From Peristeroidobacter soli (lineage in GTDB: Bacteria > Pseudomonadota > Gammaproteobacteria > Steroidobacterales > Steroidobacteraceae): 64,000 bases of DNA. How positions within the stretch are numbered: position 1 is the first letter of the stretch; each line of letters starts with the position of its first letter. The stretch lies in contig NZ_RYEV01000003.1 of the NCBI RefSeq assembly GCF_004138485.1, positions 744,001 to 808,000 of the forward strand, read 5' to 3'. Position numbers and translations under genes: made by a program. Below, piece by piece: positions 34,912 through 42,947 of this stretch. Under the pieces are notes generated by a model, which was given only the letters and a program-made list of their open reading frames with translations, had not been told where the DNA came from and did no database searches.

Positions 34912-35216
34912 GGCGGCGCTGGAGTAGTGCGCGATTTGACGAAACCCCCGAGGATCCGCAGGCGTCGCTGGTCAACCTCGTGGACATCATGCTGGTCTTC
35001 ATTTGCGGGCTGATCGTGGCGCTGGTGTCGGCTCAACCGGTGTTCAGCAGCCGCTCCGGCAGCGCCGAGGGAGGCAAGCAAGTCGTTGAGCCGGGACGCG
35101 AACTTGCCGAGCTGCCGGAGGGATTGAAGGGCCAGGCGGCCGGCGCCGGCATGCAGCCGGTGGGCCAGGTCTACCGGGATCCCGAGACCGGCAAACTGAT
35201 CCTGGTCGGGGAGTAG
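34908..35216 (+). CDS. DUF2149 protein, ExbD/TolR-like motor partner
   Basis: 102 residues from a GTG that overlaps the ExbB-like stop; the track start at 34869 reads from the previous gene. A single membrane helix near residues 22-42 carries DPQASLVNLVDIMLVFICGL. Its Asp aligns in position and context with the proton-carrying Asp of ExbD/TolR (IDVMLVLL). The C-terminal 60 residues are periplasmic and end in QVYRDPETGKLILVGE, a DUF2149-type tail. It is the last gene of the CobN-like operon. With the ExbB-like protein it would form a minimal proton-driven motor. Confidence 0.85.
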   Translation: MRRRWSSARFDETPEDPQASLVNLVDIMLVFICGLIVALVSAQPVFSSRSGSAEGGKQVVEPGRELAELPEGLKGQAAGAGMQPVGQVYRDPETGKLILVGE

Positions 35217-35326
35217 TCGCCGGGCGTACCCCCGCGGCTTGCCAAGCTCCAGGCCGGCGCTGCATTCTCGCATTGCCCACCAGTGCCGCTCTCCGCGGCT
35301 GGAAAGTGGCAATTGCGGAGACTGCG

Positions 35327-36424
35327 ATGATGATGACCGAGACGCGAGCGGCTGCCAGCCGGGGCTCGATGGTGGATGCGCTGGGATCTTTGCATCGGGC
35401 CGTCGATATCGAGGGGCTGTGGGAGAGCAGCGTGCGGCTGATGCAGTCCTCCCTGCACCATCATTCGTGCAGCCTGATGCTCGGCATCGACGACTATCGG
35501 CCGGTCACCGCCCGCCATCACGTGCAGGAGCCGCTACAGCCGGGCTACGTGCCGGCGACCAGTTTGACGGTGTCGCAGCCGTTCCTGGCCACGCATCCCA
35601 AGGTCCAGCTCTACACCTTTTCTCAGATCGCCGACGAAGATCCGCGTGCGCACGAGCGCAGGATCGCGCAGGAGGCGGGCTCGGATGAGTGGTGCGAGTT
35701 CGTGCACCTGGCGTTCTGGAACGAAACCGCCCCGCAAGCCGTGTTCAGCATCCGGCGCAGCGCGCGCCAGTCTCGCTTTTCCTCCGACGAACTGGCGCTG
35801 CTCCAGCAAATCTATCCAGCGATCGACGCCGGTTTGCACCGTTTGCGCACGCTCGAGCGCGAGCGCTTCAAATCGTTCGCGCTCGAGCAGGCGTTGAGCC
35901 GCTCCACGGCGGCGGTGATCCTGACCGACCGACGCGGCCGCGTGCTGTTCGCCACGCCGGAAGGACGTCGATTGTGCTCGCGCTGGGCGCAGGCATCTTC
36001 GGGACGACCCGGCACGGAGCAGCCGGCGGATGAGTTGCCTGCCGACCTGGTGCAGTCCATCGACAGCCGCCGCAGCGCCGGCGTCGACGACACGCAGTCG
36101 TTGCGGCACGCGGTCGATACCGATCTGACGGTCACTGTGGATGATGCAGAATCCGACGCGATGATGCGCACGGAGCCCGCCTACGTGCTGCATTTCTCCG
36201 CGACCAACGAGCGGCTGCCGCAGCGGGAACGAGCCAGCGAGATTCTCGGGCGCCTCTCGCCGAGCGAGCGAAAGGTCGCGTTGCTGGTCGCCGAGGGGCT
36301 GCGCAACGAACAGATCGCCCAACGGTTGTCACGTTCACGTCGCACCGTCGAATCGCAGCTCAACGCCGTATTCGGCAAGCTCGGCCTGGTGTGTCGTGCA
36401 CAGTTAGTGAAAGTTCTGTCGTAA
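35327..36424 (+). CDS. LuxR-family transcriptional regulator
   Basis: 365 residues from the first of three ATGs at 35327, with GGAG six bases upstream; the track's TTG at 35273 has no such site. The N-terminal and central part looks like a GAF/PAS-type sensor (FVHLAFWNETAPQAVFSIRR, AAVILTDRRGRVLFATPEGR). The C-terminus has the LuxR helix-turn-helix LSPSERKVALLVAEGLRNEQ with IAQRLSRSRRTVESQLNAVF. It lies 110 bp after the DUF2149 gene and 173 bp before a TonB receptor, with a strong dyad between. Control of the receptor-hydrolase pair downstream is a reasonable guess. The signal sensed is unknown. Confidence 0.85.
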   Translation: MMMTETRAAASRGSMVDALGSLHRAVDIEGLWESSVRLMQSSLHHHSCSLMLGIDDYRPVTARHHVQEPLQPGYVPATSLTVSQPFLATHPKVQLYTFSQIADEDPRAHERRIAQEAGSDEWCEFVHLAFWNETAPQAVFSIRRSARQSRFSSDELALLQQIYPAIDAGLHRLRTLERERFKSFALEQALSRSTAAVILTDRRGRVLFATPEGRRLCSRWAQASSGRPGTEQPADELPADLVQSIDSRRSAGVDDTQSLRHAVDTDLTVTVDDAESDAMMRTEPAYVLHFSATNERLPQRERASEILGRLSPSERKVALLVAEGLRNEQIAQRLSRSRRTVESQLNAVFGKLGLVCRAQLVKVLS

Positions 36425-36458
36425 CTTCTGCTTCACGTCGGTGCACGACGTGAAGTTA
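36423..36458. promoter_or_regulatory. Strong dyad between the LuxR-type gene and the TonB receptor
   Basis: A perfect 10-bp inverted repeat, CTTCACGTCG / CGACGTGAAG with a 5-base spacer (36431-36455), lies nested in an outer AACTTC/GAAGTT pair. It begins right at the stop of the LuxR-type gene. No true T-run follows (TTATATTCT), so it may be either that gene's terminator or an operator for the receptor gene 140 bp downstream. Confidence 0.45.
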
Positions 36459-36597
36459 TATTCTCCGCAACGCTCATCCCGCGCCTCGGGACTTCGAGCC
36501 GCTCGCCAGCGCGCCCGTCTTTGGGTGTTTTCTTTGATGATGAGCGCAGCAGCCTCGTAGAAGAATCGCCTGCACCCTGGCCGCTGGAGAATAAGGA

Positions 36598-39258
36598 ATG
36601 AAGTTCGCGTTTCGAACGCTCGGCGCATATGCGTTACCGTTGTTTGCTGTCGCGCCGGTCGGCGCGCAGAACGTCGGCAACGAAGGCAACGCGCCCGTCC
36701 TGGAAGAAGTAATGGTCACCGGTTCGAATCTGGCGACCAGCTCGGTGAAAGACGGCCCGGTGCCCATCACGGTGCTGAGCTCGGAAGACTTCACCGAGCG
36801 CGGCGTGACCACTGCGTATGAAGCTCTGTCCACGCAACCTTTCTTCGGTGGACAAGCGGACAACGACACGCGTGCCGGCGCCGGCAACGCCAACCAAGTC
36901 AACCTGCGCGGCCTGGGTTCGGAATACACGCTCGTGCTGCTCAATGGCCGTCGCGTCGGCAGCAGGGATTTGAACCTGGTGCCGTTCGCGGCCGTCGAGC
37001 GCATCGAGGTCGTCAAGGACGGTGCATCGTCCGTGTACGGTTCGGACGCGCTCGCCGGTGTCGTGAACGTGATCCTGCGTGACAAGTTCGACGGCATGGA
37101 AGTGAGCGCCAACTACGGCGACAGCACACACTACGGCGACGGCGGCAAGGGGCAGATCTCTTTCATCGGCGGCGGTCGCGGCGAGCAGGGCAGCTTCCTG
37201 TTGTCCGGACAATACGAGAAGCAGGACGCGATCCTGAGCCTGGAGCATCCGCTCGGCGCAAGCGACGACCAGCGCCCCTGGGGCGGGCTCGACCTGCGCT
37301 CGCAACGACGCAACCCCGGCCTGATCACGTTGAACAACGGCAGCAACGTCATGCTAGCGCCGGGCTTCGGCGTCGGCCAGACGGGAACCTCGGCGAGCGA
37401 CTATGTGCCGGCGTACTCGCAGCTCATCGACAAGCGTCAACCCAACAATCTGCAGAACGACCGTGAAGCCGGTACGTTGTATGCGCGCGGCGTCTACGAG
37501 TTGGCGGACAGCGGCATCGAACTGTTCGGTGATTTTCTATACAAGCACGCCAACGTCGGCTACGTCGACCATCGCGGCACGTATCTCAACTACAGCGTGC
37601 CCGCGAGCAACTACTGGAATCCGTTCGGACAGGACGTGACCGTCAGTTATCTGCTCGACTACGGCACCGCCGACGGCCGCCAGGAGCGGCCGCTGGAGGC
37701 GATGCAGTCCGATATGGACATCACCATGTATGTCGGCGGTGTCCGGGGCGAAATCGGCCGCGTGAACTACGAAATCGCGTACTCGGACTATCAACGCCGG
37801 GACGTGCAGAGCCATGACGGACTGAGCCGTGCCCTGATTCTTCAGCAACTGGCACGTACCGACGCGGGCGCGCTCAACCTGTTCGGCAATGCCGCCGTCA
37901 CCGCCGATCAGCTCGCTCCGGCTCGCGCCCGCTTCTCGCGCACCTATGAAACATATGTGAGTTCTTTGACAGGCGTGGCTCGTTTCCCGGTCGCTGAACT
38001 GCCCGCCGGCCCGCTCGCCGCCGCGGTGGGCTTCGAATTCCGTAAGAACGGTTTCTCGCAGCTCTTGGACGAGTCGTTGAACGTGTTTCGGGATGCCGCC
38101 TCGCTGACCTTCCTCAATGACAGCAGCGCTGCGCTGTCGCGCTCGGTCGATGCTTATTACGCCGAGGTGAATATTCCTCTGGCGGGCGGAGACTTCACGG
38201 CGCCGGCACTACAGCAGCTGGACCTGGGCCTCGCGGTCCGCCACGAAGAGTTCAGCGACTTCGGCAACGCTACCGTGCCGCGCGCCACGCTTCGATGGAA
38301 GCCGCTGGCCGATACCGATCTGCTGGTGCGCGCCTCCTACAGCGAAAGTTTCTATGCTCCCAACCTGCCCGACCTCACGCCGCAAGGCGACGTCAACGTC
38401 GATCCCTATTTCGATCCGTTGATCCTCGATGCCAACGGCAACCCGCTGCGCTATGACATGGAGACCGAAGGCGGCGGCAATCCCAATCTCGATGCCAGCA
38501 ACGGCAAGTACTACAACCTGGGGGTGGTGTTCAGCCCGAGCTTCATCGACGGGCTCACCGTTTCAGTGGACGGCTTCTGGCTGAAGCAGACCGATGGCTT
38601 CATCACGCCCGACGAACAGGTCATCTTGAACGGGCTCGCGCCCGGCGAAATCATCCGTTCCGGAGCGCTCACGCCGGGCGACAACTATGCCGGCGCGCCG
38701 GTGGGGCGGGTGACTCGCGTCGTCGCGCGCGTCGCGAACGCGGCGACTCGCACCGTCGAAGGCATCGATCTGGACCTGACGTATTCGTTCGATACCGCCT
38801 GGGGCGAGTGGACCATTGGCAGCAACAGTACCTACACGACGAAGTTCGAATATAACAACGCCGATGGCAACGGAGTGCAGAGCGCTCTGGGCAAGTACAC
38901 CGCGGTGTTCAGCACAGTGCCGCGTTTCCGTTCAGCGCTGCAGCTGGCGAACCGAATCGGACCGGTCAGCGCTTCGCTGGTGACGAACTATGTCGGCGGC
39001 GTGGACAACACCCGCTACAACAATCGCGCGATCAGCAGCTATGTCACCTCCGATCTGAACCTGCTGGTGGATTTCGACGAGACCGCGTGGGGCGATGGCG
39101 CGTTGGCGGGTACCACGGTGGGTTTGACGGTACGCAATCTGTTCGACGAGGATGCGCCGTTCTACGCCACTGCGTTCCTGCGCGGCGTGGCCACCAACTA
39201 CGCCTACGTCGATCTGGTCGGGCAGTTCGTCACGTTGTCGCTGCGTAAGAAGTTCTAA
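36598..39258 (+). CDS. TonB-dependent receptor (no STN domain)
   Basis: An outer-membrane transporter of 886 residues. The signal peptide ends at PVGAQNVG, followed by a TonB-box-like VLEEVMVTGSNL. The plug contains VNLRGLGSEYTLVLLNGRRV and SSVYGSDALAGVVNVILRDK, and the barrel ends in FVTLSLRKKF. It lacks the N-terminal signalling domain of the receptor at 6.6 kb. It lies 21 bp upstream of the serine hydrolase/D-aminoacylase fusion, so the two are likely co-transcribed. The shared context suggests import of a D-amino-acid-containing or N-acylated compound. The ligand cannot be read from the sequence. Confidence 0.9.
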   Translation: MKFAFRTLGAYALPLFAVAPVGAQNVGNEGNAPVLEEVMVTGSNLATSSVKDGPVPITVLSSEDFTERGVTTAYEALSTQPFFGGQADNDTRAGAGNANQVNLRGLGSEYTLVLLNGRRVGSRDLNLVPFAAVERIEVVKDGASSVYGSDALAGVVNVILRDKFDGMEVSANYGDSTHYGDGGKGQISFIGGGRGEQGSFLLSGQYEKQDAILSLEHPLGASDDQRPWGGLDLRSQRRNPGLITLNNGSNVMLAPGFGVGQTGTSASDYVPAYSQLIDKRQPNNLQNDREAGTLYARGVYELADSGIELFGDFLYKHANVGYVDHRGTYLNYSVPASNYWNPFGQDVTVSYLLDYGTADGRQERPLEAMQSDMDITMYVGGVRGEIGRVNYEIAYSDYQRRDVQSHDGLSRALILQQLARTDAGALNLFGNAAVTADQLAPARARFSRTYETYVSSLTGVARFPVAELPAGPLAAAVGFEFRKNGFSQLLDESLNVFRDAASLTFLNDSSAALSRSVDAYYAEVNIPLAGGDFTAPALQQLDLGLAVRHEEFSDFGNATVPRATLRWKPLADTDLLVRASYSESFYAPNLPDLTPQGDVNVDPYFDPLILDANGNPLRYDMETEGGGNPNLDASNGKYYNLGVVFSPSFIDGLTVSVDGFWLKQTDGFITPDEQVILNGLAPGEIIRSGALTPGDNYAGAPVGRVTRVVARVANAATRTVEGIDLDLTYSFDTAWGEWTIGSNSTYTTKFEYNNADGNGVQSALGKYTAVFSTVPRFRSALQLANRIGPVSASLVTNYVGGVDNTRYNNRAISSYVTSDLNLLVDFDETAWGDGALAGTTVGLTVRNLFDEDAPFYATAFLRGVATNYAYVDLVGQFVTLSLRKKF

Positions 39259-39279
39259 CGCTCCGCGGGGGGAGTATTC

Positions 39280-42120
39280 ATGAATAGAGTAAAGCGAGGG
39301 CGATGGTTCATTGCCCTCTGGTTCGTTCTTCTCGCTACCGCCGCGCAGGCTTTCGATGCCGGTCAGGTCTACGACTATCTGAAACGTGTGCAGGCCGAGA
39401 GCGGTTCACCCGGTGTCTCCGCGGCCGTCGCCGTCAATGGCGACATCGTGTTCTCGGGCGGCGTCGGTGTCTCCGACCTGCAAAGCGGTTTGGTCCAGAA
39501 CGGTCGCAGCGTTCATAACATCGGCTCCATTTCCAAGACCCAGGCCGTGGTCGCCATCATGCAGCTGGTGGAGCAGGGCAAGCTCGACCTGGACGCGCCG
39601 GTGCAGACCTGGGCGCCGTGGTTTCCCAAAAAACAAAAGCCCATCACCTTGCGCATGGTGCTGACTCACACGTCCGGCATCCGTCATTACAAGGATGGCG
39701 AGTTCGGCCCCGCCGATGTGCTGGCGTTCCGGCAGTACGACAATATCGAGGAATCGACGCGGTTCTGGCGTGACGATCCGTTGGTGTTCGAGCCGGGCAA
39801 GTATTGGATGTATTCGTCATTCGCGACCAATCTGCTGCACGCCGTAGTCGAGAAAGCGAGTGGCGAGGGTTTCGAAGAGTATTTGCGCAAGCATGTGTGG
39901 GTGCCGGCCGGCATGCTGGATACTCAGTTCGACGTGCCCGCGCGCATCGTCCCCCGTCGTGGCAAAGGTTATGTTCGCAACAAGCAGACCGGCGCGTGGG
40001 AAAACGCACCGGACGAGAACGTCAGTTACAAATACGCGGGTGGCGGCGTGATCTCGACTGACGAGGATCTGCTGCGGTTCGCGATGGCTCTCAATGCTGG
40101 GAAACTGCTGAGTGCCGCGTCGTTGGCGGAGATGTATCGCTTGCAGCTGCCGCGCGACATTCCGTACTCGCCCGAGCAAGCCAAGAATTTCAAAGCGGGC
40201 AAGGTCCCGCCGTCGATGGGACAGACGCAGGCACTCATCTGGCGGGTGGGCAAGGACCTGGCGGGACGCGCCTATGCGGGGCATTCCGGCAGCGTCAAAG
40301 GCACCGGGTCCATGCTGGCGAACTACAAGGACCAAGGTGTCGTCATCGCTCTGCATATCAACGGCGAAGGCGGTGGCAAGGCCACTGCCGCGGCCGAGCA
40401 GTTGGCGCAACTGTTTCTGCCAGCCGGGCAGGCCTCTCAGGCCGGCCGTTTCGATGTGCTGATCAAAGGCGGTACCGTCATCGACGGCACCGGCAATCAG
40501 CGTTTCACCGCCGACGTTGGCATCAGCGGCGACACCATCGTCGCGGTCGGCAATCTGTCCGGAGCGACTGCCGCTCGGACCATCAACGCCGCCGGCAAGA
40601 TCGTGACGCCCGGCTTCATCGACCTGCATGCGCATACGGCCGATGAGTATGGTGACGTCGGCCTGCTCTCCAAGGATCCGCGCCGCCGGGCCGCGCAGAA
40701 CTACATTGCTCAAGGCGTGACCACGACGCTGTCCAATCCCGACGGCTATCAGGCGCATACCGCCGACGGCAAAGTCATGCCGCTGGCCGAGCAGCGCCTG
40801 GCGCTCACCAATGCCGGCATCGGCATCAATGTCGCGCTGACCAACGGTCACAACGCCTTGCGCGAACAGGTGATGACCGGTGACATGAAACGTCCGGCGA
40901 ACGTGCAGGAGATTCGCCAGATGCAGGAGATTCTGCGTCGGGGCATGGCGGAAGAGGGGTCGTTCGGTCTGTCGCTCGGCGTGGAATATTTCAGCGCCCG
41001 GTACTCCGATCTGAATGAGGAAGTCGAGCTGGCGCGTGTCGCCGCCGAGTACAACGGCATCTTCATTCCTCACTTGCGCAGTCAGGGCATTTCACCGATG
41101 TGGTATCGCCCGAGCTCGGATGGCGACTCGCCACCGACGCTGGATGATTCCATCAATGAAACATTGGCGGTCGCCGAACAGACGGGCGTGACGGCCGTGT
41201 TCACCCACATGAAGGCATGGGGGCCGGGCTATCGCGGCCAGGCGCAGAGGATTGTCGATCGGTTGCAAGCGGCGCGCGACCGCGGACTGAAGGTGTTCAT
41301 GGACGTATATCCCTACGACAGCAGCGGCTCGGACGGTCAGTTCGTCGCGTTGCCGAGCTGGGCGATCACCAACGGTCAGCGGCCGAAGGAAGACGACAAG
41401 AACTTCGACTACACCGCGGCCCTCAACGCCGTGCTGAAACAGGCGGATGCCAAGCGACGCGACGATCTGGCCCGCGATGTCAAACATCAGCTGGCGCTCA
41501 AGGGCGGCCCCGAGAACGTGCGCATTCTCGACTATCCCAATGCGAAGTACGTGGGCAAGAGCTACGCGGAATTGATGAAGATGCGCCGGCTCGACCAGGT
41601 CGAGTTGGCCATCGCCTTGCAGAAGGAGGGCAATCCGAATTGGCCGGGCGGTGCGCGCATGCGCTCGTTCAGCATGGCTGAAGAGGACATTGCCGCGTTC
41701 TACAAGCCGAACTGGGCGGCGACGTCGACCGACGGCTGGATCGTGTTGCCGGAGGAAGCGGTCGGCGACAAGAAATATGTGGATACCAACCGTCGCTGTT
41801 TCGGCAGTTACCCGCGTCGTCTGGCTTATTACTCCCAACAGCTCGGCGTGGATTCGCTCGAGCACGCGGTTCGCTCGGCCAGCGGCTTGCCGGCGGAGAT
41901 TCTTCGTATTCAGGACCGCGGCCGCATCGCCGCCGGCATGAAGGCCGACGTGGTTGTGCTCGATATGGCGACATTGAAGGACAACACGACCTTCCTGGAG
42001 CCCAGCGTCTATCCCAGCGGCGTCGAGCAGGTGCTGGTGAACGGCCGTGCGGCCGTCGAGGATGGCAAGCGGACTCTGGCCCTGTCGGGCCGCGTGCTGT
42101 CGGCCTCGCCCCGGACCTGA
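39280..42120 (+). CDS. Fusion of beta-lactamase-fold serine hydrolase and N-acyl-D-amino-acid deacylase-like amidohydrolase
   Basis: A 946-residue exported protein with a signal ending at AAQAFDAG. Residues about 27-385 are a class C beta-lactamase/DD-peptidase-like domain with SISK (Ser83, Lys86), the YKYAGGG segment and the third motif HSGSVKG. Residues about 395-940 are a D-aminoacylase-like amidohydrolase: GTVIDGTGNQRFTADVGI, the metal motif PGFIDLHAHTADEY, PHLRSQG, FTHMKAWGPGY and the Asp in STDGW. The Cys usually found in GVTT-x-GNCG appears replaced (TTTLSNPDG), so the metal site may differ. The preceding TonB receptor suggests degradation of D-residue peptides or acylated compounds after import. 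The fusion itself is clear from one open frame. Confidence 0.85.
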   Translation: MNRVKRGRWFIALWFVLLATAAQAFDAGQVYDYLKRVQAESGSPGVSAAVAVNGDIVFSGGVGVSDLQSGLVQNGRSVHNIGSISKTQAVVAIMQLVEQGKLDLDAPVQTWAPWFPKKQKPITLRMVLTHTSGIRHYKDGEFGPADVLAFRQYDNIEESTRFWRDDPLVFEPGKYWMYSSFATNLLHAVVEKASGEGFEEYLRKHVWVPAGMLDTQFDVPARIVPRRGKGYVRNKQTGAWENAPDENVSYKYAGGGVISTDEDLLRFAMALNAGKLLSAASLAEMYRLQLPRDIPYSPEQAKNFKAGKVPPSMGQTQALIWRVGKDLAGRAYAGHSGSVKGTGSMLANYKDQGVVIALHINGEGGGKATAAAEQLAQLFLPAGQASQAGRFDVLIKGGTVIDGTGNQRFTADVGISGDTIVAVGNLSGATAARTINAAGKIVTPGFIDLHAHTADEYGDVGLLSKDPRRRAAQNYIAQGVTTTLSNPDGYQAHTADGKVMPLAEQRLALTNAGIGINVALTNGHNALREQVMTGDMKRPANVQEIRQMQEILRRGMAEEGSFGLSLGVEYFSARYSDLNEEVELARVAAEYNGIFIPHLRSQGISPMWYRPSSDGDSPPTLDDSINETLAVAEQTGVTAVFTHMKAWGPGYRGQAQRIVDRLQAARDRGLKVFMDVYPYDSSGSDGQFVALPSWAITNGQRPKEDDKNFDYTAALNAVLKQADAKRRDDLARDVKHQLALKGGPENVRILDYPNAKYVGKSYAELMKMRRLDQVELAIALQKEGNPNWPGGARMRSFSMAEEDIAAFYKPNWAATSTDGWIVLPEEAVGDKKYVDTNRRCFGSYPRRLAYYSQQLGVDSLEHAVRSASGLPAEILRIQDRGRIAAGMKADVVVLDMATLKDNTTFLEPSVYPSGVEQVLVNGRAAVEDGKRTLALSGRVLSASPRT

Positions 42121-42146
42121 TCAGGCGGGATCGGCCCGCGATCGGT

Positions 42147-42175
42147 ACAATGGCTGGCCACCGCCCAGCCATTGT
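42147..42175 (+). promoter_or_regulatory. Perfect hairpin in the leader of the inositol-monophosphatase family gene
   Basis: ACAATGGCTGG / CCAGCCATTGT is a perfect 11-bp inverted repeat with a 7-base loop, ending 9 bases before the ATG at 42185. A TACAAT box at 42146 overlaps its left arm. It could be an operator, an mRNA structure controlling translation, or the terminator of the upstream gene; no T-run follows. Confidence 0.4.
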
Positions 42176-42184
42176 CCTATCGCC

Positions 42185-42946
42185 ATGAACTCGCCGTTCC
42201 TAGACACCGCTCTCGAGGCCGCCCGCGCCGCGGCCGATGTCATCCGTCGCTACTACCAGAACAACCTGAAGGTCACCATCAAGGCGGACAAGACGCCGGT
42301 GACCGATGCCGATGTGGAGACCGAGAAAGTCATCCGCGGCATCATCAGCTCGCGCTTCCCCTCGCATGGCTTCTACGGCGAGGAGACGGGTCAGAGCGCG
42401 ATCGACGCGGAGTATCTGTGGCTGGTCGATCCCATCGACGGCACCAAAGCGTTCGTGCGCGAGTATCCGATGTTCTCCACGCAGATCGCGCTCATGCATC
42501 GTGGCAAGCTCATCCTCGGCGTGTCGTCAGCGCCGGTGTATGGAGAGCTGGCGTGGGCGGAGATCGGCAAGGGCGCGTGGCTGAACGACAAGCCGATCAA
42601 AGTCAGCGAGATCGATACGGTCGAGGGGGGCGCGATCTCGGCGGGTAACTTGAAAACATTGGCGAGCGGGCCGCGTTGGGATCGTTTTGGCAAGCTCGTG
42701 GCCCGTGCTCATCGCATTCGCGGCTACGGCGATTTTCTGCACTATCACTTGCTGGCGGCCGGCAAGATCGATGTGGTCATCGAGTCGGATGTGAACATTC
42801 TGGACATCGCGGCATGCGCGGTGATTGTTGAGGCCGCCGGCGGCAAGTTCACCGATCTGGACGGCAAGGCGCTGACGTTGCAGACGACGTCGGTGCTCGC
42901 GGCCAACGGCAAGTTACATTCGACGGTGCTGAGCGCGCTGAGCTGA
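42185..42946 (+). CDS. Inositol monophosphatase family protein (HisN-like phosphatase)
   Basis: A metal-dependent sugar/phosphate monoesterase of 253 residues from MNSPFLDTALEAARAAADVI; the track frame starts in the previous gene. Metal-site motifs are KTPVTDADVETE, GEETG, LVDPIDGTKAFV and the C-terminal ESDVNILDIAA. The sequence IDGTKAFVREYPMFSTQIAL is closest to the HisN-type histidinol-phosphate phosphatase branch. CysQ or generic inositol phosphatase activity cannot be excluded. It ends 1 bp before the convergent stop of the HExxH protein gene. Confidence 0.85.
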   Translation: MNSPFLDTALEAARAAADVIRRYYQNNLKVTIKADKTPVTDADVETEKVIRGIISSRFPSHGFYGEETGQSAIDAEYLWLVDPIDGTKAFVREYPMFSTQIALMHRGKLILGVSSAPVYGELAWAEIGKGAWLNDKPIKVSEIDTVEGGAISAGNLKTLASGPRWDRFGKLVARAHRIRGYGDFLHYHLLAAGKIDVVIESDVNILDIAACAVIVEAAGGKFTDLDGKALTLQTTSVLAANGKLHSTVLSALS

Positions 42947-42947
42947 G

